Positions 40,578 to 50,051 of a stretch of 64,000 bases of DNA are shown in pieces; the first letter of the stretch is position 1, and every line of letters begins with the position of its first letter. The notes under the pieces are model-generated. The model searched no databases. It was not told the origin of the DNA and saw only the letters and a program-made list of their open reading frames with translations. This DNA comes from Mycolicibacter engbaekii (lineage in GTDB: Bacteria > Actinomycetota > Actinomycetes > Mycobacteriales > Mycobacteriaceae). A program made the translations under genes and the position numbers. Where the stretch lies: the NCBI RefSeq assembly GCF_002101585.1, contig NZ_LQOT01000019.1, positions 1 through 64,000 of the forward strand, written 5' to 3'.

Positions 40578-42185
40578 ATGACCGCCGCCCTGCCGTGCCC
40601 GCGCGAGGTGGCCGGAACGCCCACGGTGGCGCCCGGCTGGCGCCTGGAGCGGATCACCGAACCGAGTCGGCTCTTCGGCGCCAACGGGTTGCGAACCGGC
40701 CCCGACGGCCGGGTCTACGTCGCGCAGGTCACCGGCAGCCAGATCAGTGCCCTGGACGCGTCCACCGGCGAGCTGGCGGTGGTCAGCGCGCGCGGCGGCG
40801 ATGTCGTGGCACCCGACGATGTCGCATTCGACGCCGACGGCATCCTGTATGCCACCGAGGTGATGGATGCGCGGGTCAGTGCGCTCGACCCCTCGGGCCG
40901 CAGCCGCATCCTGCGCGACGACCTGCCCTGCGCCAACGGGATCACGGTGTACCGCGACCGGCTGTTCGTCGGGGAATGCCGCGAGGGCGGGCGCCTGATG
41001 GAACTCGACCGCGGCACCGGTGCGCAACGCATCCTGGCCGAGAACCTTCCGTCGCCCAACGCCATGGAGGTGGGGCCGGACGGCCTGCTGTACTTCCCGG
41101 TGATGACCGCCAACGAGATCTGGCGGATCGACCCGTTTGCCGCCGGCGCCACGCCGCAGCGGGTCGCCGCCGATCTGGGCGTACCGGACTCGGTGAAGTT
41201 CGACGCCGAGGGCTGCATCGTCTCCACCCAGGCCGCCAGCGGACAGGTGCTGCGCATCGATCCGCGCACCGGCACCGCCACCGTGCTCGCGCAGCTGCAA
41301 CCCGGGCTCGACAACTGCACCTTCGTCGACGGGCGATTGTTGGTCTCGAACTTCACCGGCGAGATCACCGAGATCTCCGGTGCCGGCCAGATCCGTACCG
41401 TGCTGCCCGGCGGATTGAACTGGCCGCTGGACCTGACCGTGGACGCCGCCGGTCGGCTCTATGTGGCCGACGGCACCTACTTCTACGCCGTCACGCCGGG
41501 CGGCCGCCTGGAGACCCAGGGCATGCTGTTCAGTCCCGGCTATCCCGGCTTCGTGCGCGGCGTGACCGCGGTCGGCCCCGGCGAGTTCGTCGTCACCACC
41601 TCCGGCGGGCAGGTCGCGCGCTACCAGCCGGCGCAGTCGTCCAGCGAGGTGCTCGCCGACGGATTCGATCAGCTCTACGGGGTGGCGGCGGGACCGGCCG
41701 GGGTGGCGGTCACCGAGTTCGGCACCGGACGGGTGCTGGGCGTGCGCGCCGGTGCGCACGAGGTGCTGGCGACCGGGCTGGCCGGACCGGTCGGCATCGA
41801 TGCCACCGACGACGGCGCCTACCTGGTGGCCGAGTCCGGCGCCGGGCGGGTGGTCCGGGTCGACGGGTCGCGGCATCAGACCGTGGTGGACGAACTCGTT
41901 CGCCCGCAAGGCATCGCGCGGGCGGGCCGCACACTGTATGTGGTCGACGCCGGACGCCGGCAGGTACTGGCCGTCGACCTCGGCACCGGAGCGCGACAGG
42001 TGATCGCCGAGGGGCTGCCGATCGGGCCACCGCCGGGTGTCACGCCCAAACCCCTCAACGGCATGCCACCGTTCTCCGGCCCGCAGGGGCCCTTCGCCGG
42101 CATCACCCGCCACCCCGACGGCACCCTGTTCATCTCGGCCGACGGCGACGGCAGCGTGCTGGCCCTGCACCCGGTCGGCCCGTGA
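40578..42185 (+). CDS. NHL/SMP-30-like beta-propeller protein
   Basis: 535 residues from ATG 40578. About a dozen repeats of the form G-x-LYVAD/DG-I-Y, such as GPDGRVYVAQVTGSQ, DADGILYATEVMDA and DAAGRLYVADGTYF, which would fold into one or two six-bladed propellers. No signal peptide is visible. Such proteins are lactonases or binding scaffolds; no metal site could be assigned with certainty. It is translationally coupled to the GntR gene (GTGA at 42182), so it belongs to the regulated pathway. Confidence 0.75.
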   Translation: MTAALPCPREVAGTPTVAPGWRLERITEPSRLFGANGLRTGPDGRVYVAQVTGSQISALDASTGELAVVSARGGDVVAPDDVAFDADGILYATEVMDARVSALDPSGRSRILRDDLPCANGITVYRDRLFVGECREGGRLMELDRGTGAQRILAENLPSPNAMEVGPDGLLYFPVMTANEIWRIDPFAAGATPQRVAADLGVPDSVKFDAEGCIVSTQAASGQVLRIDPRTGTATVLAQLQPGLDNCTFVDGRLLVSNFTGEITEISGAGQIRTVLPGGLNWPLDLTVDAAGRLYVADGTYFYAVTPGGRLETQGMLFSPGYPGFVRGVTAVGPGEFVVTTSGGQVARYQPAQSSSEVLADGFDQLYGVAAGPAGVAVTEFGTGRVLGVRAGAHEVLATGLAGPVGIDATDDGAYLVAESGAGRVVRVDGSRHQTVVDELVRPQGIARAGRTLYVVDAGRRQVLAVDLGTGARQVIAEGLPIGPPPGVTPKPLNGMPPFSGPQGPFAGITRHPDGTLFISADGDGSVLALHPVGP

Positions 42186-42919
42186 CCGACCACCGCTACC
42201 TGCGGGTCGCACGGGTGTTGCGCAAGGAGATCGCCGACGGCGTCTACCCCATCGGTTCGCAACTGCCCACCGAGCATGAACTGTGCGAGCGGTTCAATGT
42301 CAGCCGCTACACCGTGCGCGAAGCACTGCGCCGGCTGCGCGAGGACAACCTGGTGGTCTCGCGTCCCCGCTCCGGCACCGTGGTGGTCCCCCGCGCCGCG
42401 GCCAACTGCTATGCCCAGGAGGTGGTGTCGATCGACGACCTGGTGGCATTCGCCGCCGGCGCGCACTTCGAGATCGACTCCAACGCCATGGTCACCCTCG
42501 ACTCCGAAGCCGCCGCGCGCACCGGCCTGGCGCCGGGCACGCAGTGGCTGGCGGTCCGCGGCAACCGCCGTACCGAGGACCAGGCCGTACCGATCTGCCA
42601 CACCGAGTACTACATCAACCGGACGTTCGCCGGGGTCGGCAGACTGCTGCAGCGGCACACCGGGCCGATCTTTCCCCTGATCGAGGACGTGTTCGGCGTC
42701 AGCGTCGTCGAAGTCCGCCAGCACATCCGCGCAGTGATCATCACCCCCGAACTCAGCACCGCACTGGCCGTCGCCCCCGGCACCGCCGGGCTGCAGATGC
42801 AACGCCGATACACCACCTCCGAAGGCGAGATCGCCCAGGTGACGGTGAACACCCATGCCGGCGACGACTACCGGTACTCCATGACGCTGCACCGGGTGAC
42901 CGGACCGAGCGGCCCGTGA
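42182..42919 (+). CDS. GntR-family regulator with UTRA domain (HutC type)
   Basis: 245 residues from GTG 42182. The winged HTH at 5-70 reads RYLRVARVLRKEIADGVYP, then LPTEHELCERFNVSRYTVRE and a wing RPRSGTVVV. The UTRA ligand domain (about 85-240) includes PICHTEYYINRTFAGV and LQMQRRYTTSEGEIAQVTVN. Members sense pathway intermediates such as carboxylic acids. It lies inside the operon 40578-46769, so it probably autoregulates that operon and possibly the divergent CoA-transferase operon. Confidence 0.9.
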   Translation: MTDHRYLRVARVLRKEIADGVYPIGSQLPTEHELCERFNVSRYTVREALRRLREDNLVVSRPRSGTVVVPRAAANCYAQEVVSIDDLVAFAAGAHFEIDSNAMVTLDSEAAARTGLAPGTQWLAVRGNRRTEDQAVPICHTEYYINRTFAGVGRLLQRHTGPIFPLIEDVFGVSVVEVRQHIRAVIITPELSTALAVAPGTAGLQMQRRYTTSEGEIAQVTVNTHAGDDYRYSMTLHRVTGPSGP

Positions 42920-44517
42920 CGGTCCGTAGCACCGCCGAGCGCGCCGCCGCGGCATACGCGGCGGGCCTGTGGGTCCCGACCACGCTGGCCGACCGGCTGC
43001 GCGACGCCGCCGAACGGGATCCCGACCGGGTGCTGCTTATCGACGGCGACACCCGGCTGCGCTGTGGGCAACTGCAGCGCCAGGCGAGCCGGCTGGCCGG
43101 GGCGATGCTCGAGCGGATGCCGAGCGGCAGTGTGGTGTCCTTCATGCTGCCGAACTGGCATGAAGCGGCCGTGGTGTACCTGGCCGCGGCCCTGGCCGGG
43201 ATGGTGGTCAACCCCATCCTGCCGTCATTGCGCGACGCGGACCTGAGGTTCGTCCTCGCCGATTCGGGCAGCCGAATGCTGTTTGTGCCAGGGCATTTCC
43301 GCGGCCACGACTACGCCGCGATGCTGAACCGGGTAACCGCGGATCTTCCCGAGGCACCCGAAGTGGTGCTGGTCCGCGGCTCGGCCGCCCAGCACACCGG
43401 CTACCGCACGCTGATCGACCGTTCGCAGCCACCGGCCGCCCTGCCCGCGGTGGACCCCGACGCGATCCGCCTGCTGCTCTACACCTCCGGCACCACCGGC
43501 CGGCCGAAAGGTGTTTTGCACACCCATAATTCGATCAACGCCCTGATCAGCCAGCTGGGCCGGCACTGGCTGGTGACGCCCGGCGACCGGTTCCTGGTGC
43601 CCTCCCCCATCGCGCACATCGGCGGATCGATCTATGCGTTCGAGGCCCCCCTATTGCTCGGCACCACCGCCGTGCTGATGGACACCTGGGATCCCGCCGC
43701 GGCCGTATCGCTCATGCTCGCCGAGTGCTGCACCCACATGGCGGGGGCGACACCGTTTCTGGTCCAGCTGCTGGCCGCCGCGCGCGACGCCGGAACTCAC
43801 CTGCCCGACCTCAAGCTGTTCGTCTGCGGCGGAGCCTCCGTTGCATCCTCGTTGATCCGCGAGGCGGCCGGCTATTTCCGCACCGCCACCGTCACCCGGG
43901 TGTATGGATCCAGCGAGGTACCGGTCAGCACGGTCGGATCGATCGGCAGACAACACCTTTCCCACGCCGCCGAGACCGACGGCCGGCCCGGGATCGCCGA
44001 GATCAAGCTGGTCTCGCACCCCGGCACGCCGGCCGGCGAGGCCGAGATCTACGTGCGCGGGCCGCAGATGTTCTGCGGCTACCTGCACCCCGAGGACGAG
44101 CGCGACTGTTTCGATGCGCAGGGTTACTTCGCCACCGGCGATCTCGGCCGGTGGGTCGACGGTGACCACCTGGTGGTCACCGGCCGCGTCAAGGACGTGA
44201 TCATCCGCAACGGCGAGAACATCTCGGCGCGCGAGGTGGAGGACATCCTCATCGACCATCCGCAGATCGCCGAGGTCGCCGTGGTGGGGATACCCGATGC
44301 GCGGACCGGGGAACGTGCCTGCGCGGTGATCGTTGCGGCCGGTGAGCCGGCACCGGCAGTCGGCGACCTGCGCGCCATGCTGACCGAACGCGGCATCGCG
44401 CGGTTCAAAGCCCCCGAGCAGGTGGTCGTCTGGGACGAACTGCCCAAAAACGACGCCGGCAAGGTTCTCAAGCAACAGATCCGGGCGCAGCTGATCCCGG
44501 CGGAGGTAGGTGAGTAG
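42916..44517 (+). CDS. Acyl-CoA ligase (AMP-forming)
   Basis: 533 residues from GTG 42916, overlapping the regulator stop (GTGA). Motifs: YTSGTTGRPKGVLHTHNS, VYGSSEVPVSTVGS, TGDLGRWVDGDHLVVTGRVKD, NGENISAREVE, and PKNDAGKVLKQQI with the adenylation Lys. It resembles FadD and cyclohexanecarboxyl-CoA ligase-like enzymes. It converts an acid of unknown structure to its CoA ester. A large frame from 42283 is only read-through in the wrong frame of the regulator. Confidence 0.9.
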   Translation: MTVRSTAERAAAAYAAGLWVPTTLADRLRDAAERDPDRVLLIDGDTRLRCGQLQRQASRLAGAMLERMPSGSVVSFMLPNWHEAAVVYLAAALAGMVVNPILPSLRDADLRFVLADSGSRMLFVPGHFRGHDYAAMLNRVTADLPEAPEVVLVRGSAAQHTGYRTLIDRSQPPAALPAVDPDAIRLLLYTSGTTGRPKGVLHTHNSINALISQLGRHWLVTPGDRFLVPSPIAHIGGSIYAFEAPLLLGTTAVLMDTWDPAAAVSLMLAECCTHMAGATPFLVQLLAAARDAGTHLPDLKLFVCGGASVASSLIREAAGYFRTATVTRVYGSSEVPVSTVGSIGRQHLSHAAETDGRPGIAEIKLVSHPGTPAGEAEIYVRGPQMFCGYLHPEDERDCFDAQGYFATGDLGRWVDGDHLVVTGRVKDVIIRNGENISAREVEDILIDHPQIAEVAVVGIPDARTGERACAVIVAAGEPAPAVGDLRAMLTERGIARFKAPEQVVVWDELPKNDAGKVLKQQIRAQLIPAEVGE

Positions 44518-44520
44518 ATC

Positions 44521-45306
44521 ATGCAGGTGGCGATTGTGACCGGCGCCAGCAGCGGAATCGGATTCGGCTGCGCGACAAAGCTGGCCCGGCAGGGCATGGC
44601 GGTACTGGCCACCGGCCGCGATGAGCACCGACTGGCCGGGTTGGCGGCCAGCCTCCAGGACGCCGGTGTCGAACCCGAACGCATCGCCACGGTGGCGGTG
44701 GACCTGACCGAGCCGGACGCGCCCCGGCAGATCCTCCAGGCCGCCCTGTCCCGCTGGGACCGGGTGGACTACCTGATCAACAATGCCGGAGTCGGCAGTC
44801 CCAAGCCGCTGCACGAGACCGACGACGAGACGCTGGACCACTTCCTGAATCTGATGCTTCGAGCACCCTTCCGCCTGACCCGCGAAGTGCTGCCCCACCT
44901 GGGACCCGGTTCGGCGATCATCAACATCACCTCGACCTTCGCCGTGGTGGGCGGATTGCGGGGCGGGGCCTACTCTGCCGCCAAGGGCGGCTTGACCGCG
45001 CTGACCACCCACCTGGCCTGCCAGTACGGGCCCCAGGGCATCCGGTGCAACGCGGTCGCCCCCGGTGTCACCGTGACACCGATGGTCGAACAACGGCTTT
45101 CCGACAACCGCTTTCGCAAGCTGAACACCGAGATGACGCCGTATCCGCGACTGGGCCGGGTGGACGACATCGCCGGCACCGTGGCCTTCCTGTGCTCGGA
45201 GGCGGGCTCGTTCATCAACGGCCAGACCATCGTGGTCGACGGCGGCTGGAGCGCGACCAAATACCTGTCCGACTTCGGTCTCGACTCCGACTGGGTGCAA
45301 CCGTGA
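44521..45306 (+). CDS. Short-chain dehydrogenase/reductase
   Basis: 261 residues. Classical SDR: NAD(P)-binding TGASSGIGFG (8-17), NNAG (90-93), catalytic Ser-Tyr-Lys as NITSTFAVV, YSAAKGG, and C-terminal VVDGGWS. The residue after the first Gly motif and DLTEPD near the second strand leave cofactor choice open. It oxidises or reduces a hydroxyl/keto group, plausibly a 3-hydroxyacyl-CoA. It lies between two ligases in the GntR operon, 3 bases from the first. Confidence 0.92.
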   Translation: MQVAIVTGASSGIGFGCATKLARQGMAVLATGRDEHRLAGLAASLQDAGVEPERIATVAVDLTEPDAPRQILQAALSRWDRVDYLINNAGVGSPKPLHETDDETLDHFLNLMLRAPFRLTREVLPHLGPGSAIINITSTFAVVGGLRGGAYSAAKGGLTALTTHLACQYGPQGIRCNAVAPGVTVTPMVEQRLSDNRFRKLNTEMTPYPRLGRVDDIAGTVAFLCSEAGSFINGQTIVVDGGWSATKYLSDFGLDSDWVQP

Positions 45307-46769
45307 ACCTGTTCGCACTGCTGGATCAGGCGGCGGCCCGGTTCGGCGATCAGGGCGCGGTGTATCACGGTGAGCGGCTGCTGCACACCTGGAGCGGGCT
45401 GGCCGACCGCGCCCGGCGGATCGCGACGTCGCTGGGCCGGCTGTCCGGCCCCGGGGCGCGCATCGCGATCGCCAGTGAGAACCGGCCGGAGATCATCGAG
45501 CTGATGTTCGCCACCTGGGCAGCCGGTCACGTCGTGGTGCCGCTGAACTACAAGCTGCATCCGCGGGAGATGGCGCAGATCATCGACGATGCCGGCGCGG
45601 CGCTGGTCTTCGCGTCCCCCAAACTCGCACCGGAGCTCACCGCGGCGGTCGGGACACCCGTGGAGACCATCGGCGGCGCCGCCTACCGGGATCGATTCGC
45701 CGGCCCGCCGGCCGACACCGCGGACCCCGATCCCTCCCGGCTGGCGTGGCTGTTCTACACCAGCGGCACCACGGGACGCTCCAAGGGCGCCATGCTGACC
45801 CACCGCAACCTGATGGCGATGACGGTGGCACATCTGGCCGACCTCGACGACCCGGACGCCGGCTGCAGCCTGATCCACGGTGCGCCGATGTCGCACGGAT
45901 CGGGCCTCTACATCGCGCCCTATGTGCTGCGCGGGGCCCGCCAGGTGGTGCCGGCGTCCGGGGCGTTCGACGCCGGCGAGTTTCTGGACCTGTGCGCCCA
46001 CCATCCGGGCGCCACCGCCTTCCTGGCGCCGACGATGGTGGCCCGGCTGGTGGCCACCGGCCGGGACCGCCCGGCCAACCTGCGCAGCATCGTCTACGGC
46101 GGCGGGCCGATGTACCTCGAGGACATCAAACGGGCGATGGCCGCCTTCGGACCGGTGTTCGCCCAGCTCTACGGCCAGGGCGAGGCGCCCATGACCATCA
46201 CCGGGTTGCAGCGGGCCGATCACCTGGGCGACGACGCCGTCCTGGGCTCGGTCGGCTGGCCGCGGTCGGGCGTCGAGGTCGCGGTCCTGCGCGACGACGG
46301 CAGCCGGGCCTCCACCGGCGAGGTCGGCGAGATCGTGTGCCGCGGCGACGTGGTGATGGGCGGCTACTGGAACAACCCGGGCGCCACCGCCGAGGCGCTC
46401 CGGGACGGCTGGTTGTTCACCGGCGACCGGGGCTCGTTCGACGCCCGCGGCTTCTTGACCCTGCGGGACCGCTCCAAGGACGTGGTGATCAGCGGCGGCA
46501 GCAACATCTATCCGCGCGAAGTCGAGGAGGCGCTGCTGAGCCATCCCGGTGTCGTCGAGGCCGCGGTGGTGGGCGCGCCCGACGCGCAGTGGGGCGAGAT
46601 CGTGGTGGCCTTCGTCGTGGGCGGCGTGTCCGCGGCCGAGCTGGACAGTCACCTGTTGGAGCGCATCGCGCGGTTCAAGCGCCCCAAGCGCTATGAGTTC
46701 ATCGAGGCATTGCCGAAGAACAGCTACGGCAAGGTGCTCAAACGCCAGCTGCGCTGCCAACTGGGGTGA
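45303..46769 (+). CDS. Acyl-CoA ligase (AMP-forming)
   Basis: 488 residues from GTG 45303, overlapping the SDR stop (GTGA). Motifs: FYTSGTTGRSKGAMLTHRN, LYGQGEAPMTITGLQ, TGDRGSFDARGFLTLRDRSKD, SGGSNIYPREVEEALLSHPG, PKNSYGKVLKRQL. Gln-Gly-Glu at the A5 motif replaces the common Thr-Glu, as in some FadD-like enzymes. Second ligase of the operon; the two may act on successive acids of one pathway. Its end overlaps the convergent P450 gene by 32 bases. Confidence 0.9.
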   Translation: MNLFALLDQAAARFGDQGAVYHGERLLHTWSGLADRARRIATSLGRLSGPGARIAIASENRPEIIELMFATWAAGHVVVPLNYKLHPREMAQIIDDAGAALVFASPKLAPELTAAVGTPVETIGGAAYRDRFAGPPADTADPDPSRLAWLFYTSGTTGRSKGAMLTHRNLMAMTVAHLADLDDPDAGCSLIHGAPMSHGSGLYIAPYVLRGARQVVPASGAFDAGEFLDLCAHHPGATAFLAPTMVARLVATGRDRPANLRSIVYGGGPMYLEDIKRAMAAFGPVFAQLYGQGEAPMTITGLQRADHLGDDAVLGSVGWPRSGVEVAVLRDDGSRASTGEVGEIVCRGDVVMGGYWNNPGATAEALRDGWLFTGDRGSFDARGFLTLRDRSKDVVISGGSNIYPREVEEALLSHPGVVEAAVVGAPDAQWGEIVVAFVVGGVSAAELDSHLLERIARFKRPKRYEFIEALPKNSYGKVLKRQLRCQLG

Positions 46770-48090
46770 GACGGGCGTCGGTGCGCCGCCGCCGCACCAC
46801 CGCTCGGCCTCCGCGCGCTGCCGCGGTGGTCACGCCGCGGGAGCGGTTGCGCTCTCCCCGTGCGGTGGTGGTGCCGAATTCGAACTCGCGCAACAGGGTG
46901 CGCAGCGTCACCAACATCTCCATGTTGGCGAATGCCGCACCCACACACCGGTTCACCCCGCCGCCGTAGGGAACCCAGAAGGTGGTGTCGGGCGGGTTGC
47001 CCACGAACCGGTCCGGGTTGAACAGCTCAGGATCCTCGTAATGCTGCTGCGAGAGGTGCAGCATCCGGAAGGGCACCACCACCATGCGTCCTTCGGGGAT
47101 CACCCACCGCCCCAGTCTGATCCGTGCGTGGGTGAGGCGCCCGGTTCCCTCGACCACCGGACGGGTCCGCTGCACTTCCCACACCACGGCCTGCAACAGC
47201 TCGGTACCGCCGGCGTCGGCCTCTGCCGCCAGGCGCTCCAGCAGGTCCGGATGGCGGCGAATGCGCTCCACCGCCCACGCCAGAGTGGTCGCCGTCGTTT
47301 CGTGGCCCGCAGCCAGCAGGGTCAGCAACTCATCGGCGATGTGCGCATCGCTGATGGGTTCCCCGTCGTCGTAGCGCGCCGCCAACAGCAGCGACAGCAC
47401 GTCGGTACGCTCGGCGAAATCGGGGTCCTGGCGTGCTCTGGCGATCAGTCTTGTGATCAATGCGTCGTATCGCCGCCGGTAGAAGGCGTAGCGCCCGCCG
47501 GGGCTGAGCGGGCCGTAGTCGCGGCGGACCCGCGGCGGCAGCACCGCCAGTCGTGACCCCAGTTCCACCAGTGAGGGCAGGATCTGGCGCAGTTCGTCGA
47601 ACTCGGCTCCCTCGGCACCGAAGACCGCTCGCAGGACCACGTTGAGGGTGATGCGCATCATCGACGGCTGGGTGGCGAACTCCCGCCCTTCGGGCCAGGT
47701 CGCGACCTCGCGGAGCGCCTCCTGCTCGACGATCGACTCATATCCGGTCATCCGTTTGCCGTGGAACGGCGGCACCAGCAGCTTGCGCCGGCGAAGGTGC
47801 TCGGCGCCGGCCAAGCTGAACGTCGATCCGGGTCCCAGCACCGCCCCCAGATTGTTGGCCCGGGCCACCAGGTCGCTGCTGGTGGTGAACAGGTTCTTCG
47901 CCAACACCGGGTCGCTGATCACCACTGCGTGTCCGACGACCGGCAGGCGCACCGTGAACGCACCGTGGTAGCGGCGTTGCACCGCCCGAAAGGCGCCTTT
48001 GCGGCCGAAAAGGAAGAGCAGCGCCGTCAACAGTGCCGGGATCGGCACCACCGGTGGCAGCAGCACCGGATCACTAGTCTTCTCGGCCAC
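46738..48090 (-). CDS. Cytochrome P450
   Basis: 450 residues if started at GTG 48090 (AAGG 10 bases upstream); a longer start at 48132 is possible. Motifs: I-helix AGHETTATTLAW (oxygen activation), WEVQRTRPV in place of the canonical ExxR (Glu-Val-Gln-Arg), and haem ligand Cys in VPYGGGVNRCVGAAFA. The pattern is like CYP138-type mycobacterial P450s. It probably hydroxylates a lipid or terpenoid substrate and needs a ferredoxin partner not seen here. Convergent with ligase 45303, with overlapping ends. Confidence 0.9.
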   Translation of the reverse strand: MAEKTSDPVLLPPVVPIPALLTALLFLFGRKGAFRAVQRRYHGAFTVRLPVVGHAVVISDPVLAKNLFTTSSDLVARANNLGAVLGPGSTFSLAGAEHLRRRKLLVPPFHGKRMTGYESIVEQEALREVATWPEGREFATQPSMMRITLNVVLRAVFGAEGAEFDELRQILPSLVELGSRLAVLPPRVRRDYGPLSPGGRYAFYRRRYDALITRLIARARQDPDFAERTDVLSLLLAARYDDGEPISDAHIADELLTLLAAGHETTATTLAWAVERIRRHPDLLERLAAEADAGGTELLQAVVWEVQRTRPVVEGTGRLTHARIRLGRWVIPEGRMVVVPFRMLHLSQQHYEDPELFNPDRFVGNPPDTTFWVPYGGGVNRCVGAAFANMEMLVTLRTLLREFEFGTTTARGERNRSRGVTTAAARGGRAVVRRRRTDARLTPVGSAAGV

Positions 48091-48208
48091 GCCAACACCT
48101 TTCGAACACCCCGCGGTACATGCGCGTACCACGCTGCCCTATGGCGTCCGCCGGCTCAACCCTTAGATTCCCCGAGAACATAAGCGCCCGGCCACGCCGG
48201 GCCGTTCG

Positions 48209-48991
48209 CTAGGTGACCTGCGACTTCATCTGGTCAAGGTTCACCAGGATCGGCCAACCGCAGACCGAGAGCGCGTTGCCGTGACCGGTTTCGTGGATGT
48301 CGAACGCGGACTGGATCGCCGAATGGAAGCCCTGCACGTCCAGGGTCTGGTTGACCGCGCGCTTGGCCTGACGCAGTGCGAACGAGGGCATGGTGGCGAT
48401 GTGCTCGGCGAGTTGGCGGGTCTCGGCGTCCAGCTGCTCACGCGGGACCACCCGGTTGACCATGCCGGTCTGCTCGGCTTCCTGCGCGGTCATCGCCCGG
48501 CCGGTGAACAGTATCTCCTTGGCCTTGCGCGCTCCCAGTTCCCAAGTGTGCCCGTGGTATTCGACACCGCCGATACCCATCAGCACCACCGGGTCGGAGA
48601 ACTGGGCGTCGTCGGCGGCGATGATCAGGTCACACGGCCAGCACAGCATCAGCCCGCCGGAGATGCACCGGCCCTGCACCGCGGCGATCGAGGGCTTGGG
48701 CACATTGCGCCAGCGCAGGGTGTATTCCAGGTAGCGCTTGCATTCGTGTTTGTAGATGAACTCCAGAGTGATCTTGTCCGGAACCGGGCCGCCACCCTTG
48801 ATGTCGTGACCGGCCGAGAAGTGCTTGCCGTTGGCGCGCAACACGATGACGGCCACCTCGTCGTCGTCGGCGGCGCGGGTCCATGCCGCGTCGAGTTCGT
48901 CGAGCAGCTCGGTGTTCTGGGCGTTGGCGGCATCGGGCCGGTTCAGGGTGATCGTGGCGATCTTCTCGGCGACCTCGTAGTCGATGTACAT
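48209..48991 (-). CDS. Enoyl-CoA hydratase
   Basis: 260 residues. Crotonase motifs: ITLNRPDAANAQNTELLDEL, oxyanion hole ANGKHFSAGHDIKGGG, AVQGRCISGGLMLCWPCDLI, SDPVVLMGIGGVEYHGHTWE. Gly-Val-Glu supplies a catalytic acid, and the C-terminal helices are present. It stands alone, divergent from the TetR gene at 49230, with site 3 of the shared palindrome in the 238-bp gap between them. Confidence 0.9.
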   Translation of the reverse strand: MYIDYEVAEKIATITLNRPDAANAQNTELLDELDAAWTRAADDDEVAVIVLRANGKHFSAGHDIKGGGPVPDKITLEFIYKHECKRYLEYTLRWRNVPKPSIAAVQGRCISGGLMLCWPCDLIIAADDAQFSDPVVLMGIGGVEYHGHTWELGARKAKEILFTGRAMTAQEAEQTGMVNRVVPREQLDAETRQLAEHIATMPSFALRQAKRAVNQTLDVQGFHSAIQSAFDIHETGHGNALSVCGWPILVNLDQMKSQVT

Positions 48992-49087
48992 CGGCGTCCT
49001 TCGTCAGCGGGCCGGGACGGGGTGGTCGCCGGCGGGGCGGTGGGCTGTCACCGGGTCATGCGCCGGCCCGCGTGCCGAAACCCGGGG

Positions 49088-49106
49088 ATGAGAAGCAACT
49101 TCTCCT
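49088..49106. promoter_or_regulatory. Operator-like palindrome, shared motif (site 3)
   Basis: ATGAGAA-5 bases-TTCTCCT, 6 of 7 arm positions complementary, 97 bases upstream of the hydratase ATG (48991) and 124 bases before the TetR gene. Same motif as sites 23132 and 32435. Being between a TetR gene and its divergent target is the usual place of a TetR operator. Confidence 0.65.
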
Positions 49107-49229
49107 TTTAGGAAAGTTACCATCTTATTTATCGCCACGGCAGCGCTGCGACAGCCAGCGGCGCTGCGCCACAATTCTCCGGTAGGGTGCATTCGTGTTC
49201 TCCCAAAAAGGCAACAGCTGGAGCCGCTG

Positions 49230-49880
49230 GTGAGTAACCCGGAAGAAGAGCCCGTCTGGAAGCAGCGGGCGGTCGAGCGGTCGATCAAGACCGCACGATT
49301 GCGGGCCGCCCAGCGCGTTCAGCGCTTCCTGGACGCGGCCCAGGCCATCATCATCGAAAAGGGCAGCACCGACTTCACCGTGCAGGAAGTCGTCGAGCGC
49401 TCCCGGCAGTCGCTGCGCAGTTTCTACCTGCAGTTCAACGGCAAGCACGAGCTGCTGCTGGCGCTGTTCGAAGACGCCCTGGTGCGCACCTCCGATCAGA
49501 TCCGGGCCGCCACCGAAGGTCAGACCAAGCCGCTGGAGCGGCTCAAAGTAGCGGTTGAGCTGCTCTTCGAACTGTCCCGGCCGGACCCCGCGGCCAAGCG
49601 GCCCCTGTTCACCGACTTCGCGCCGCGCCTGTTGGTCTCGCACCCCACCGAGGTGCGCGTCGCCTTCACCCCGCTGCTGGCCCTGCTCACCGAGCTGATG
49701 GAGGCCGCCGAGGCGGCCGGCGAACTGCGCGAGGGCGTCAACGCCCGGCGCATGGCGGCGATGACCATGCAGACCGTCATGTTCGTCGCCCAGTCCAGCG
49801 CCGAATCCGACGACCCGGCGGCCCACCCGATCACCGCCGAAGAAGTGTGGGACTTCTGCGCCCACGGCATCGCCAAGTAG
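49230..49880 (+). CDS. TetR-family regulator
   Basis: 216 residues from GTG 49230 with GGAG 6 bases upstream. HTH at about 24-72: RAAQRVQRFLDAAQAIIIEK, TVQEVVERSRQSLRSFYLQF. The rest is a helical ligand domain. It is divergent from the hydratase 48209 and just downstream of palindrome site 3, so it is my best candidate for the regulator of the three-site regulon. This is an inference from position only. Confidence 0.9.
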   Translation: MSNPEEEPVWKQRAVERSIKTARLRAAQRVQRFLDAAQAIIIEKGSTDFTVQEVVERSRQSLRSFYLQFNGKHELLLALFEDALVRTSDQIRAATEGQTKPLERLKVAVELLFELSRPDPAAKRPLFTDFAPRLLVSHPTEVRVAFTPLLALLTELMEAAEAAGELREGVNARRMAAMTMQTVMFVAQSSAESDDPAAHPITAEEVWDFCAHGIAK

Positions 49881-50051
49881 CCACCGGCCGGTAGCCGCAG
49901 CGCCTTCCCGCGACCTGACACGCCGGGCGATCCCGGCGATTCCGGCCGCCCGCGGCCCGCGGGACCTCCCCCCACGCACTGAACTCGCGGCGTTCGCCTT
50001 CCCTGACCGTAGGCACGTATGCTCTAATCGAGAATGTGATTTCCCTCGGAT

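Noticed and set aside
40283-42919. 878-codon plus-strand open frame
   Set aside because: It reads the CoA-transferase antisense, then the propeller gene out of frame; only the GntR part from 42182 is real.
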